In this document: piece after piece, positions 9,629 to 17,720 of the stretch
How the letters are laid out: each line of letters begins with the position of its first letter
How positions within the stretch are numbered: the stretch's first letter is position 1
Source of the DNA: an uncultured bacterium
GTDB taxonomy: Bacteria; Bacteroidota; Bacteroidia; CAILMK01
Direction of reading: 5' to 3'
Assembly (NCBI GenBank): GCA_903829945.1
Contig: CAIKRV010000095.1
Coordinates: 1 to 40,397 of the forward strand
Length of the DNA stretch: 40,397 bases
The notes under the pieces: model-generated
What the model was told of the DNA's origin: nothing
Database searches by the model: none
What the model saw: only the letters and a program-made list of their open reading frames with translations
Translations under genes and position numbers: made by a program

Positions 9629-10372
9629 ATGATTAATAATAAAAAAGTGGTCGTGGTTTTGCCTGCATATAATGCAGCCTTAACGCTAAAAATGACCTAT
9701 GATGAGATTCCTTTTCATATAGTGGATGATGTGATTTTAGTTGACGATGCCAGCAAAGACAATACAGTAGATGTTGGCAAAGCATTGGGCATAAAACATA
9801 TAATCAGCCATCAAAAAAATAAAGGTTATGGCGGGAATCAAAAGAGTTGCTATGATAAAGCACTGGAAATCGGTGGCGATATTGTAATCATGTTGCATCC
9901 GGATTATCAATATACCCCCAAATTAATTCCTGCAATAGCTAACATTATCGGCAGTGGTTTATATCCTGTTGTTTTTGCATCAAGAATTTTAGGGAAAGGG
10001 GCTTTGAAGGGAGGTATGCCATTGTATAAATATTTTTTCAATCGCTTACTTACCTTTACACAAAATGTTCTGATGAATCAAAAATTATCCGAATATCATA
10101 CCGGCTATAGAGCTTATTCTCGAGAAGTATTAGAGAAAATAAATTATCATCTTTTATCTGATGATTTTGTGTTTGATAATGAAATAACGGCACAAGTTTT
10201 TTATGCCGGTTTTGAAATTGCAGAAGTAACTTGTCCTACCAAATATTTTGAAGAGGCATCATCAATAAATTTTAAAAGAAGTGCTATTTATGGCCTCGGA
10301 GTTTTAAGAACATCGATGCAATATGCACTTCAAAAGTCTGGTATCGGAAAATTTGAAATTTTTAAATTTTAA
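9629..10372 (+). CDS. Family 2 glycosyltransferase (dolichol-phosphate mannosyltransferase-like)
   Basis: A cytosolic GT-A enzyme that probably transfers a sugar from a nucleotide-sugar to a lipid or polysaccharide acceptor. The 247-residue protein has VVVVLPAYNAALTL at 7-20, VDDASKDNT at 38-46 and a GYGGNQKSCYDKAL stretch. Where most family members have the metal-binding DxD, it reads MLHPDYQYTP (HPD at 90-92); some GT2 subgroups have this variant. No membrane segments follow the catalytic domain. Its stop codon overlaps the next gene's start (TAATG), implying translational coupling to the outer-membrane protein. Substrate unknown. Confidence 0.88.
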   Translation: MINNKKVVVVLPAYNAALTLKMTYDEIPFHIVDDVILVDDASKDNTVDVGKALGIKHIISHQKNKGYGGNQKSCYDKALEIGGDIVIMLHPDYQYTPKLIPAIANIIGSGLYPVVFASRILGKGALKGGMPLYKYFFNRLLTFTQNVLMNQKLSEYHTGYRAYSREVLEKINYHLLSDDFVFDNEITAQVFYAGFEIAEVTCPTKYFEEASSINFKRSAIYGLGVLRTSMQYALQKSGIGKFEIFKF

Positions 10373-11160
10373 TGTTCAAAATCATTGTTTCTTATGGTCT
10401 TGGAGTAATGCTCTTCCTGGGCGTGAAATTATATGCGCAAGATAATTACGAAATTCAGGTTTATGGCTCGAAACTTGTAGAAGCTGGGACGACCATGTTT
10501 GAATCGCATACCAATTATTCTGCGCATGGCTTAGGCGCAGAAAGTTTAGATGGGGTGCCTTCCAATCATTCGTTGAGAGAAACAATTGAAATTACCAGTG
10601 GTATTTGTTCATGGATGGAAATTGGTTTTTATGTATTTACTAATTATCATTCCGGCAGTGGATACCAATGGGTAGGTGATCATATTCGGCCGAGATTTAC
10701 GGCACCGGAATCATGGAAACTTCCGGTAGGTTTAAGTTTATCTTTGGAAGGAGGGTATCAGCAAGAGGCTTATTCTCCGAATACCATTACTGCCGAGATT
10801 CGACCTATCATAGATAAAACGATTGGGAAACTTTATTGTTCCTTTAATCCCACGCTTGATCTTAGTTTTAAAGGTCCTGACAAAAATAATGGTTTGTATT
10901 TCTCCCCGAATGTAAAGGTATCCTATGATTTTACAAAGGTGATTACGTTAGGCTTGGAATATTATGGAAGTCTTGGTACTTTATCGATGTTTCAGCCGTA
11001 TGCCATTCAACAACATATGTGGGTGCCATCCTTAGATTTAAATACTTCCGAAGATTGGGAATTTAATGCAGGTATTGGTTTTGGGGTAACGAAAGTAACG
11101 GAACCTTTACTGTTTAAAATTATAGTGGGACGAAGAATAAATTGGCATAAAAAAACTTAA
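10372..11160 (+). CDS. Predicted outer-membrane beta-barrel protein of unknown function
   Basis: A 262-residue exported protein: signal peptide about 1-22 ending at KLYAQD, then alternating hydrophobic and polar strands rich in Gly, Tyr and Trp (for example MEIGFYVFTNYHSGSGYQW, LGLEYYGSLGTLSMF, FNAGIGFGVTKVTEPLLFKIIVG), as expected of a small beta-barrel. The final strand ends with an arginine-rich IVGRRINWHKKT instead of a terminal aromatic. I do not recognise a named family. Start and upstream stop share one A (TAATG), so it is translationally coupled to the glycosyltransferase, and an OprB-like porin follows 44 nt later. A transport or assembly role in the outer membrane is inference. Confidence 0.75.
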   Translation: MFKIIVSYGLGVMLFLGVKLYAQDNYEIQVYGSKLVEAGTTMFESHTNYSAHGLGAESLDGVPSNHSLRETIEITSGICSWMEIGFYVFTNYHSGSGYQWVGDHIRPRFTAPESWKLPVGLSLSLEGGYQQEAYSPNTITAEIRPIIDKTIGKLYCSFNPTLDLSFKGPDKNNGLYFSPNVKVSYDFTKVITLGLEYYGSLGTLSMFQPYAIQQHMWVPSLDLNTSEDWEFNAGIGFGVTKVTEPLLFKIIVGRRINWHKKT

Positions 11161-11193
11161 TAATAAATAGACATACACACTTTTAATAACTTT

Positions 11194-11201
11194 TAGCTTT
11201 G
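11194..11201 (+). promoter_or_regulatory. -7 box TAGCTTTG for the OprB-like porin
   Basis: Exact TAnnTTTG match ending 3 nt before the ATG at 11205. It suggests a separate, leaderless transcript for the porin despite its place in a gene run. Its TTG also forms the false start of a longer frame. Confidence 0.5.
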
Positions 11202-11204
11202 CAG

Positions 11205-12509
11205 ATGCAAAAACTCATTTACTTATTTTTTGTACTTGGAATAATACCTTCGCTTGCATTTGCACAAGCGGATAGTGCCAAAACTACCTTTCACTTTCAG
11301 CAAACTGTTGTTAGTCAATATCATGTACCATTTCATTCACCTTATTACGGTAGAAATTCTTTAGAAAACAGGGATGGATGGCATACTTCATTAACTACCA
11401 CAATATTTACCGGATTAAAATTATGGAAGGGTGCTGAATTTTACTTCAATCCGGAAATGGCGGGTGGTTCAGGTTTAAGTGGTGCCTATGGCATAGCCGG
11501 TTTTCCCAATGGTGAAACCTTTCGTGTAGGCAATCCTTCACCCACCTTATATATTGCCAGAGGTTTTTTAAGGCAGCATATAGCATTAAGCAAAGATTTT
11601 GAAGAGTATAAAGAAGGAAACAATCAAATTGGTTCACGATTACCTGCTGATCGTATCACTATTACTGCCGGAAAGCTATGTATGGGAGATATGTTTGATA
11701 ATAATTCCTTTAGTCATGACCCTCGTTCACAATTTTTAAATTGGTCATTAATGGAAGCAGGTGCTTGGGATTTTCCGGCCAATACTCGTGGTTATACTTA
11801 CAGCATTGTAGTGGAAGATATACATCCTAAATGGGCGATACGCGTGGCAAGTTCTATGGTGCCCGTAACGGCCAATGGGCCCTATCTTGATTTAAATATT
11901 GGAAAGGCACACTCAGAAACCATAGAATTTGAAAAGCATTATACTTTAGGAAAAAAAAATGGTAGCATCAGAATATTAGGATATACAACCTTAGCCTTTA
12001 TGGGAAGCTATAAAATGGTATTAAGTAATGTTGCATTATATGATACTTCCGTGATAAATACGCGCTCGTACGGAAGGAGAAAATCCGGTTTTATTATTAA
12101 TTTGGAGCAAAATTTAACTTCAAATTCAGGGGTATTTATTCGCGGTTCATGGAATGACGGGCAAAATGAAACCTGGGCATATACAGAAATAGATGCCTCC
12201 TTGAGTGCAGGTTATTTTATGAATGGCGGGTTATGGCATAGAGCTAATGATAAATTCGGAATTGCATGTGTAGTAAATGGATTATCAGATGCACATCGTG
12301 ATTATTTAGCGGCAGGTGGCTATGGCTTTATTATCGGAGACGGTAAACTCAATTATAGCAATGAAATAATTGTGGAAGCGATGTATAATTACAAGTTCAA
12401 TAATTATTTTTTTATCTCTCCTGATTATCAATTCGTATTAAATCCTGCATATAATAAGGATCGTGGGCCGGTACATATTATAGGTTTCCGCGGTCATATT
12501 GAGTTTTAA
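11205..12509 (+). CDS. OprB-like carbohydrate porin
   Basis: Outer-membrane channel of the carbohydrate-selective porin (OprB) family as found in Bacteroidota. The 434-residue protein has a signal peptide ending AFAQAD (about residue 20), family stretches TAGKLCMGDMFDNNSFSHDPR and FLNWSLMEAGAWDFPANTRG, and a characteristic C-terminal end FISPDYQFVLNPAYNKDRGP then HIIGFRGHIEF with the terminal aromatic residue of barrel proteins. ATG 11205 is chosen over a TTG two codons upstream that lies in the promoter box. The hydrolase starts 6 nt after its stop. Solute is unknown; some members import sugars while others may pass metals or other small solutes. Confidence 0.87.
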   Translation: MQKLIYLFFVLGIIPSLAFAQADSAKTTFHFQQTVVSQYHVPFHSPYYGRNSLENRDGWHTSLTTTIFTGLKLWKGAEFYFNPEMAGGSGLSGAYGIAGFPNGETFRVGNPSPTLYIARGFLRQHIALSKDFEEYKEGNNQIGSRLPADRITITAGKLCMGDMFDNNSFSHDPRSQFLNWSLMEAGAWDFPANTRGYTYSIVVEDIHPKWAIRVASSMVPVTANGPYLDLNIGKAHSETIEFEKHYTLGKKNGSIRILGYTTLAFMGSYKMVLSNVALYDTSVINTRSYGRRKSGFIINLEQNLTSNSGVFIRGSWNDGQNETWAYTEIDASLSAGYFMNGGLWHRANDKFGIACVVNGLSDAHRDYLAAGGYGFIIGDGKLNYSNEIIVEAMYNYKFNNYFFISPDYQFVLNPAYNKDRGPVHIIGFRGHIEF

Positions 12510-12515
12510 TTATAC

Positions 12516-13214
12516 ATGAAAACCCCTTTATTGCTTTTGCATGGCGCATTAAATGATCATCATCAGTTTGATTTTTTAATACCATTATTAGAAGAAGACT
12601 TTACAGTATTTACTTTTGATTTTTTGGGTCATGGTGATGCTGGGTTGGCAGGGGAACATTTGAATACTAAAAGTTTGGTGGAGCAGATAGCTCAATTTAC
12701 CCAAATGCATCATTTAAATCAGTTTTATGTTTTTGGGTATAGTATGGGTGCCTATATGGCCTACCTTTATCATCAAGCACATCCCGGTCATGTATTAAAA
12801 CTATATACTTTAGGTACTAAGATTCGTTGGAATGAAGAAGTTTATAATACCGAACAGCGAAATTTAAATAGCGAACTTATTAAAGTGAAATTGCCTGCGT
12901 TTTGGGATAAATTAAATCAGATACATACTGCTTTAGGAGCTCCTAAGCTTATTGAAGAAACGCTTTTTCTATTAAAGGAATTGGCAGCATTTAATTATTT
13001 GAGTGAAAACTTGCTGGCAGCCATAGAAATTCCTGTACACATTTGTGTAGGAGAAAAGGATAAAACTTTGTCGGTGGATGAATGCGAATGGGCAACACGA
13101 ATAATCAAGAACGCTCGCTTGGAAGTTCTCCAGGATATGCCTCACTCGTTTGAGAAACTTAACATGAATGCTTTGGCGCATTCGATGAAGCAATTTTTCT
13201 TAGAAAGATCTTAA
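12516..13214 (+). CDS. Alpha/beta-fold hydrolase
   Basis: A 232-residue cytosolic serine hydrolase. The fold's landmarks are visible: oxyanion segment LLHG (7-10), nucleophile elbow FGYSMGAY with Ser76, the acid in CVGEKDKTL near residue 183, and the catalytic His in DMPHSFEKL near residue 210. There is no signal peptide. It follows the porin by 6 nt, so the two are probably co-transcribed, which could place its substrate downstream of porin uptake, but this is speculation. The family includes esterases, lipases, and MenH- and BioH-type enzymes; no feature lets me choose. Confidence 0.88.
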   Translation: MKTPLLLLHGALNDHHQFDFLIPLLEEDFTVFTFDFLGHGDAGLAGEHLNTKSLVEQIAQFTQMHHLNQFYVFGYSMGAYMAYLYHQAHPGHVLKLYTLGTKIRWNEEVYNTEQRNLNSELIKVKLPAFWDKLNQIHTALGAPKLIEETLFLLKELAAFNYLSENLLAAIEIPVHICVGEKDKTLSVDECEWATRIIKNARLEVLQDMPHSFEKLNMNALAHSMKQFFLERS

Positions 13215-13230
13215 ATTAATCTTCCCGGTA

Positions 13231-13248
13231 CCCTTATCCTGTAAAGGG
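13231..13248. terminator. Possible weak hairpin between convergent genes
   Basis: CCCTTATCCTGTAAAGGG folds into a short stem (CCCTT/AAGGG) between the hydrolase stop at 13214 and the end of the small minus-strand gene at 13281. There is no T-tract, so termination is only suggested by its place between convergent genes. Confidence 0.3.
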
Positions 13249-13280
13249 ATTTATATGAGTTTATGCCTTTGTGTTTCAAT

Positions 13281-13490
13281 TTAGCGTCTTTTTTTGCTGT
13301 TGCGACTACCGTAAAATTGAGTTACACGAAGCTTTAGCTCGTTACCACTAAGCCATACTGCTGTGTCCAGTACTTCTGCCAGTGTTTGGTTTTCACTCGT
13401 TAAATCGTTCGAGGACAAACCGATAACTGAGTCAGGCGGACGTTTACGTTTTCTGTTCCCTGCTTCGAGGGGAATAATTAAATGATCCAT
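13281..13490 (-). CDS. Small basic hypothetical protein
   Basis: A 69-residue reading frame from the ATG at 13490. The product starts MDHLIIPLEAGNRKRKRPP and ends GSRNSKKRR, with an acidic/hydrophobic middle (TLAEVLDTAVWLSGNELKLR). It has no signal peptide or membrane segment and matches no family I recognise. Support for a real gene: it fills an otherwise empty gap of 382 nt between convergent and divergent neighbours, its AT content looks lower than the flanks, and both ends are Lys/Arg-rich as in small nucleic-acid-binding proteins. Against it: it is short, and the best upstream sequence (TTAATTTG) misses the TAnnTTTG consensus by one base. A structured RNA is the alternative. Confidence 0.5.
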   Translation of the reverse strand: MDHLIIPLEAGNRKRKRPPDSVIGLSSNDLTSENQTLAEVLDTAVWLSGNELKLRVTQFYGSRNSKKRR

Positions 13491-13596
13491 TTTTATTTTC
13501 AATTTCGCACGAATTTCAGAAGATTGACGGAAGAATGCAAATTAAATTTTAGTTTTTTTTAACCTTAACTTAAACGATAGATTAACAAAATGTTAA

Positions 13597-14673
13597 CTAA
13601 TTGTTACCTTCTATTTTTGCAATAATTTGCTTGCCCAGAGCCATTCCAGGCCGTTCTATCCCATAAAAAGTGATGCTTCCAAGCACTAATGAGCCCAAAA
13701 TTGTCAATAAAAAGCCCAAACTAAAATGATTTATAGTCAATAAGTGTTGTTCCTTAAGTCCATTTATAATAGCATGATGAACCAAATATAGGCTGAAACT
13801 GATTTTTCCCAAGTATCCAATCAGCGGATTGACCAATAATAATAATTTTTTCTTGCTCAGATTAAAGCTCATCAGCAAAAATGCCCCGGCGAATAAAACG
13901 TGCTCTGCAATATATTTCCCATCCCATAGAAAACTCAAATATATGAAGCCAATTGAAATTAAATAGTTGATTATCATGGATAAAGTGCTTAAATTACCCT
14001 TGTTTTTCCACAAAAAATACAAAATAATTCCTAAGCAAAATATAGGAAGTTGAGAAGGTAAGTATAAGAATGTGAATTCCCTCCAAAGGTTCACATCGCT
14101 AATCAAAGGGTGATGTAGTAAGATATACTGTAGGAATTTCATTAAGATAAAGCTGAATATTGCCATGGCAGTTGCCGACTTAATATTTTTACAATATTTA
14201 AATAGTAACGGCAATAAAAGGTAAAATCCCATTTCAACGGCGATGCTCCATCCCCCGGGAACGATACTATTAATCCAATAAGGATTCCAACCATTAGTAA
14301 AAGTAAAGGTTGCCAGTACATTGGCAGAACTAATTTCTTGAACATCACCCAACCAATATCTTGGGCCCCATCCATCTTGCCATAAATAATAAATGATTGA
14401 CAAATAAAATAAGGGAGCTATCCTAAAAAAACGACGGATGAAATAATTGATCAAAGGATATTTTTCTACTTTGCGAATGGACAGTGAATTAAATAAAGTA
14501 AAAGCACTTAGCAGATAAAATAGTTGAACGCCTCTGTTCCCTTTAAGTAAAAACCATTCCAAAGGGCCATGCCATGGCAGCCAAATATAAACATGAATAC
14601 ATATTACTCCTAAAACGGCCCATCCCCGTAGGCTATCAATAAAGTCTAGTTTTTTAAGCTCCAGTTGTGACAT
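13597..14673 (-). CDS. Membrane-bound acyltransferase, family 3 (OafA/YrhL-like)
   Basis: A 358-residue multi-pass inner-membrane enzyme that typically O-acylates surface polysaccharide, LPS or peptidoglycan sugars. The N-terminus has FIDSLRGWAVLGVICIHVY with the family's conserved His27 and arginine R16, followed by RGVQLFYLLSAFTL, the FIRRFFRIAPLF positively charged loop, VPGGWSIAVEMGFYLLLPLL, and about ten hydrophobic helices ending ITFYGIERPGMALGKQ. ATG 14673 is preferred to a TTG four codons upstream. Its neighbour on the same strand is the small gene 13281-13490, about 100 nt downstream; nothing points to the acceptor. Confidence 0.92.
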   Translation of the reverse strand: MSQLELKKLDFIDSLRGWAVLGVICIHVYIWLPWHGPLEWFLLKGNRGVQLFYLLSAFTLFNSLSIRKVEKYPLINYFIRRFFRIAPLFYLSIIYYLWQDGWGPRYWLGDVQEISSANVLATFTFTNGWNPYWINSIVPGGWSIAVEMGFYLLLPLLFKYCKNIKSATAMAIFSFILMKFLQYILLHHPLISDVNLWREFTFLYLPSQLPIFCLGIILYFLWKNKGNLSTLSMIINYLISIGFIYLSFLWDGKYIAEHVLFAGAFLLMSFNLSKKKLLLLVNPLIGYLGKISFSLYLVHHAIINGLKEQHLLTINHFSLGFLLTILGSLVLGSITFYGIERPGMALGKQIIAKIEGNN

Positions 14674-14800
14674 TAGAAGGAACAAATTAAGTTATTTTTT
14701 TGCTTACGAAGGGGATAAGCAAGAAACTAAAAAAGGATTAAATCAAATACATTCTTAATTCATAGCCCATAACACAAGTATATGACTTAGAATTTTTGTA

Positions 14801-14808
14801 TATCTTTG
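14801..14808 (+). promoter_or_regulatory. -7 box TATCTTTG for gcvT
   Basis: Exact TAnnTTTG match 17 nt before the ATG at 14826. It lies inside a longer TTG-initiated frame from 14796 and so argues against that start. Confidence 0.6.
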
Positions 14809-14825
14809 CGACACAATTTATAAAC

Positions 14826-15911
14826 ATGCAAAAGACAGCTTTATATCAGAAACACATTGACTTAGGTGCTAAAATGGTGCCATTCGCAGGATTTGAAATG
14901 CCTGTTTCATATACAGGAATCGTAGAAGAACACAATGCAGTTCGTGAAGCTGTTGGGGTATTTGATGTTTCCCATATGGGGGAATTTATATTGGAAGGAA
15001 GTGGTGCCTTGGCATTAATTCAAAGTTTAACGAGCAATGATGCTTCTAAATTATTCCCGGGAAGGGTTCAATATAGTTGTTTGCCTAATGCAAGCGGAGG
15101 AATTGTAGATGATTTATTGGTTTATCAAATGGCCGAGGATAAATACCTTTTGGTAGTAAATGCCAGCAATATAGAAAAGGATTGGAATTGGATTAAAAGT
15201 CATAGCGCATCCTATGATGTAAAGATGACAAATATTAGCGATGATACTGCTTTGCTGGCCGTACAAGGTCCAAAAGCGATTGAAGCTTTACAAGATTTAA
15301 CGGATGTAGATATTAAAAGTTTAGAATATTATCATTTTGCCATAGGTACTTTTGCCGGCGTAGAAAATGTTATTATTTCTGCAACCGGCTATACCGGTGC
15401 GGGAGGATTGGAACTTTATATCCCTAATGCTGATGCTACAAAAGTATGGGATGCTGTATTTGAAGCTGGAAAAAATTTCGGAATTAAGCCTGCCGGTTTA
15501 GGATGTAGAGATACTTTGCGTCTGGAAATGGGATTTTGCCTATATGGCAACGATATTAATGATGAAACTTCCCCAATGGAAGCGGGTTTGGGTTGGATTA
15601 CTAAATTCACCAAGAAGTTTACCAATTCCGAAACCTTCGAAAAGCAAAAACAGAATGGTGTTGAGAAAAAATTAGTTGGTATTGAAGTGCTTGAAAAAGC
15701 AATTCCACGTCAGCATTATGAAATATTAGATGCTAATGAAAATGTAATCGGGGAAGTAAGCTCCGGTACCATGTCTCCTAGCATGCAAAAGCCTATTGCC
15801 ATGGGTTACGTTACAACTGCAAATAGTAAGGAAGGTACACCATTAAAAATTCGCATCAGAAATAAACTGGTAGATGCGAAAGTGGTGAAGATTCCTTTCT
15901 ATAAGAATTAG
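14826..15911 (+). CDS. gcvT: Glycine cleavage system T protein (aminomethyltransferase)
   Basis: Transfers the methylene group from the aminomethyl-lipoyl H protein to tetrahydrofolate, releasing ammonia. The 361-residue length fits the family. Landmarks are [20 protein letters not shown] (3-22), FDVSHMGEF, the [15 protein letters not shown] stretch, [10 protein letters not shown] with the folate-binding Asp region, [31 protein letters not shown] and the C-terminal barrel [20 protein letters not shown]. The start is fixed by the promoter box and by the family N-terminus. gcvH and gcvP are not in the window. The four-helix-bundle gene follows 20 nt later. Confidence 0.97.
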   Translation: MQKTALYQKHIDLGAKMVPFAGFEMPVSYTGIVEEHNAVREAVGVFDVSHMGEFILEGSGALALIQSLTSNDASKLFPGRVQYSCLPNASGGIVDDLLVYQMAEDKYLLVVNASNIEKDWNWIKSHSASYDVKMTNISDDTALLAVQGPKAIEALQDLTDVDIKSLEYYHFAIGTFAGVENVIISATGYTGAGGLELYIPNADATKVWDAVFEAGKNFGIKPAGLGCRDTLRLEMGFCLYGNDINDETSPMEAGLGWITKFTKKFTNSETFEKQKQNGVEKKLVGIEVLEKAIPRQHYEILDANENVIGEVSSGTMSPSMQKPIAMGYVTTANSKEGTPLKIRIRNKLVDAKVVKIPFYKN

Positions 15912-15931
15912 TACTATTTAAATATTGTTTT

Positions 15932-16306
15932 ATGCAGTTAACCGAACTCGAAGTATGGAGGGCGGCAATTGATCTTTCTAAAATGGTTTATGAAAGCAGT
16001 GTTCGTTTTATGGAACCTGAGCCATATGGATTAGCTTATCAATTGCGCCGTACTGTTGTTACCATTCCATCGCATATTGCCGCTGCTGCCAGTAGAAAGC
16101 ATGGCCCTGATGCATTGCGATCACTTTCTCGTGCCAAGGATAGTATTTATGAAACAGAAAGTCAATTATTCCTTGCAGAAAAATTAGGTTTTTTAGCTTC
16201 TGATGAGTTAAATAGTATTTTAGAACAATTGGAATCGTCCAGGCGATTGCTTTTTGGATTTATTAAATACTACAAGAAAAATACGAATCCCGGTAGTGAA
16301 CATTAA
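15932..16306 (+). CDS. Four-helix bundle protein (S23/IVP family)
   Basis: A 124-residue, almost entirely helical protein of the family first found as the intervening-sequence protein in 23S rRNA genes of Leptospira and relatives. Family marks are ELEVWRAAIDLSKMVYE at the N-terminus, YGLAYQLRRTVVTIPSHIAA (the conserved L.dQlrRs..SI..NIAEG region, here with SHIAAAAS), and the ETESQLFLAEKLGFL and ESSRRLLFGFIKY helices. Here it stands as an ordinary gene 20 nt after gcvT and 20 nt before comB, with no rRNA nearby. Its cellular role is not established; a homopentameric or nucleic-acid-related function has been discussed for the family. Confidence 0.88.
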   Translation: MQLTELEVWRAAIDLSKMVYESSVRFMEPEPYGLAYQLRRTVVTIPSHIAAAASRKHGPDALRSLSRAKDSIYETESQLFLAEKLGFLASDELNSILEQLESSRRLLFGFIKYYKKNTNPGSEH

Positions 16307-16326
16307 TAGAAGAATTGAAGGTCGAA

Positions 16327-17058
16327 ATGACAAATACAACTGCTAATATATCCAAAACATTGGAAGTTTGTCTTGCCCCTGATTTGTTAAATGCATATCA
16401 GTTGGAAAGCAAAACCGTAGTAGTAATTGATATTTTTAGGGCGTCCAGTGCTATTTGTACAGCCTTAGCTTACGGTGTGGCAGAAATTATTCCTATTGAT
16501 ACCTTAGAGGAAGCACATGAACTCAAAGAAAAGGGTTTCATAGTAGCAGCAGAGCGCAAAGGCGAAGTAGTAAATGGTTTTGATTTTGGCAATTCCCCTT
16601 TTTCTTTTATGCAAGATCGTATAAAAGGGAAATCCGTTGCACTCAGTACCAGCAATTGTACCCATGCCATTCATCGTGCCTTGCCTGCCAAGCAACTGAT
16701 TATCGGTTCTTTTTTAAATTTATCTGCAGTTGCTTCACATTTAATAAATCATGCTGATCAGATTGTACTTTTATGTGCAGGATGGAATAATAATGTAAAC
16801 CTGGAGGATACTGTTTTTGCAGGCGCATTAGTGGACAGATTAAGTGATCATTTTCATATTTCCTGCGATGCTGCGATGGTAGCTCAAGGTATTTATCAAT
16901 TGGCTAAAAAAGATCTAAAAGGATTTTTAAAGCAATCTAGTCATTCCCATAGATTGGAACATTTACATTTGCAGAAGGATATTGATTTTTGTCTGCAAAT
17001 TGATGAAACAATGGTTATTCCCATTCTGAAAGGGAAAAGTTTGGTTGCATTTTCCTAA
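16327..17058 (+). CDS. comB: 2-phosphosulfolactate phosphatase family protein (ComB)
   Basis: ComB hydrolyses 2-phosphosulfolactate to sulfolactate, a step in coenzyme M synthesis in archaea and in sulfolactate formation in some bacteria. The 243-residue product has the family landmarks VVVIDIFRASSAICTALAYG, VAAERKGEVVNGFDFGNSP, ALSTSNCTHAIHRA, LLCAGWNNNVNLEDTVFAGA and CDAAMVAQ. ATG 16327 is preferred to a TTG four codons upstream. It is set in a tight run (20 nt after the four-helix-bundle gene, 11 nt before the glycosylase). No ComA or ComC homologue is seen here, so the real substrate could be another small phosphate ester. Family firm, role uncertain. Confidence 0.88.
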   Translation: MTNTTANISKTLEVCLAPDLLNAYQLESKTVVVIDIFRASSAICTALAYGVAEIIPIDTLEEAHELKEKGFIVAAERKGEVVNGFDFGNSPFSFMQDRIKGKSVALSTSNCTHAIHRALPAKQLIIGSFLNLSAVASHLINHADQIVLLCAGWNNNVNLEDTVFAGALVDRLSDHFHISCDAAMVAQGIYQLAKKDLKGFLKQSSHSHRLEHLHLQKDIDFCLQIDETMVIPILKGKSLVAFS

Positions 17059-17069
17059 GGCAATAATTC

Positions 17070-17672
17070 ATGAAAATTCCTGCCTCTTTTTATTTACAAG
17101 AAGATGTAATTGAAATAAGCAAGCAATTATTGGGGAAAGTATTGTGTACTCAAATTGAGGGGGAAGAACTTACTGCCGGTATAATAGTTGAAACTGAAGC
17201 CTATGCCGGAGTAACAGATAAAGCCAGTCATGCTTACCAAAGCAAAAAAACACCAAGAACGCAAACCATGTATCAAATTGGAGGGACCTCCTATGTTTAT
17301 TTGATTTACGGATGTTATCATTTGTTTAATATTGTGACCCATAAAATTGATGTTCCCCATGCGGTTTTAATTAGAGCCATTGAACCGATTCAAGGCGTGG
17401 AAACCATGCAGAAAAGAAGGAAACTTGAAAAGTTTTCCAATAAAATAAGTGCCGGACCGGGTTTGTTAACACAAGCTTTAGGAATCAATAAAATGCATAA
17501 TGGATTATCATTAACTGAATCCAATATTTGGTTGGAAGATCAAGGCATCAGTGTCAGTAAAAATAATATTATTGCAAGTCCACGCGTGAATGTGTCCTAT
17601 GCTGCGGAGGATGCACTGCTCCCATGGCGCTTTCGAATAAAAAATAACAAATGGGTCAGTCCGGCGAAATAA
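17070..17672 (+). CDS. 3-methyladenine DNA glycosylase (AAG/MPG family)
   Basis: Base-excision repair enzyme that flips out and removes alkylated or deaminated purines from DNA. The 200-residue product has the catalytic region GIIVETEAYAGVTDKASHAY with the general-base Glu, the TMYQIGGTSYVYLIYGCYHLFNIVT segment (given by its ends: TMYQIGG and YVYLIYG), VLIRAIEP, the GPGLLTQALGI loop and the C-terminal SPRVNVSYA...PWRFR. It begins with ATG 11 nt after comB. It is monofunctional and lacks an AP-lyase motif, as in the family. Confidence 0.95.
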   Translation: MKIPASFYLQEDVIEISKQLLGKVLCTQIEGEELTAGIIVETEAYAGVTDKASHAYQSKKTPRTQTMYQIGGTSYVYLIYGCYHLFNIVTHKIDVPHAVLIRAIEPIQGVETMQKRRKLEKFSNKISAGPGLLTQALGINKMHNGLSLTESNIWLEDQGISVSKNNIIASPRVNVSYAAEDALLPWRFRIKNNKWVSPAK

Positions 17673-17708
17673 AGCATTGGTGCCTTTACTTTTGCTATAT
17701 ACAAAGTG

Positions 17709-17716
17709 TACCTTTG
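17709..17716 (+). promoter_or_regulatory. Possible -7 box TACCTTTG before the SDR gene
   Basis: Exact TAnnTTTG match 4 nt before the ATG at 17721, in a 48-nt gap after the glycosylase gene. It may be an internal, leaderless promoter. Confidence 0.4.
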
Positions 17717-17720
17717 TAAT

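Noticed and set aside
8379-13214. Biosynthetic gene cluster or polysaccharide utilisation locus
   Set aside because: No SusC/SusD pair, no glycoside hydrolases; the genes are mixed housekeeping, transport and one glycosyltransferase.
13281-13502. Possible tmRNA, tRNA or other structured RNA
   Set aside because: No acceptor-stem or T-loop (GGTTCRANNCC-like) sequence, no tmRNA tag-like segment flanked by the needed ends. The coding reading is more consistent, though not proven.
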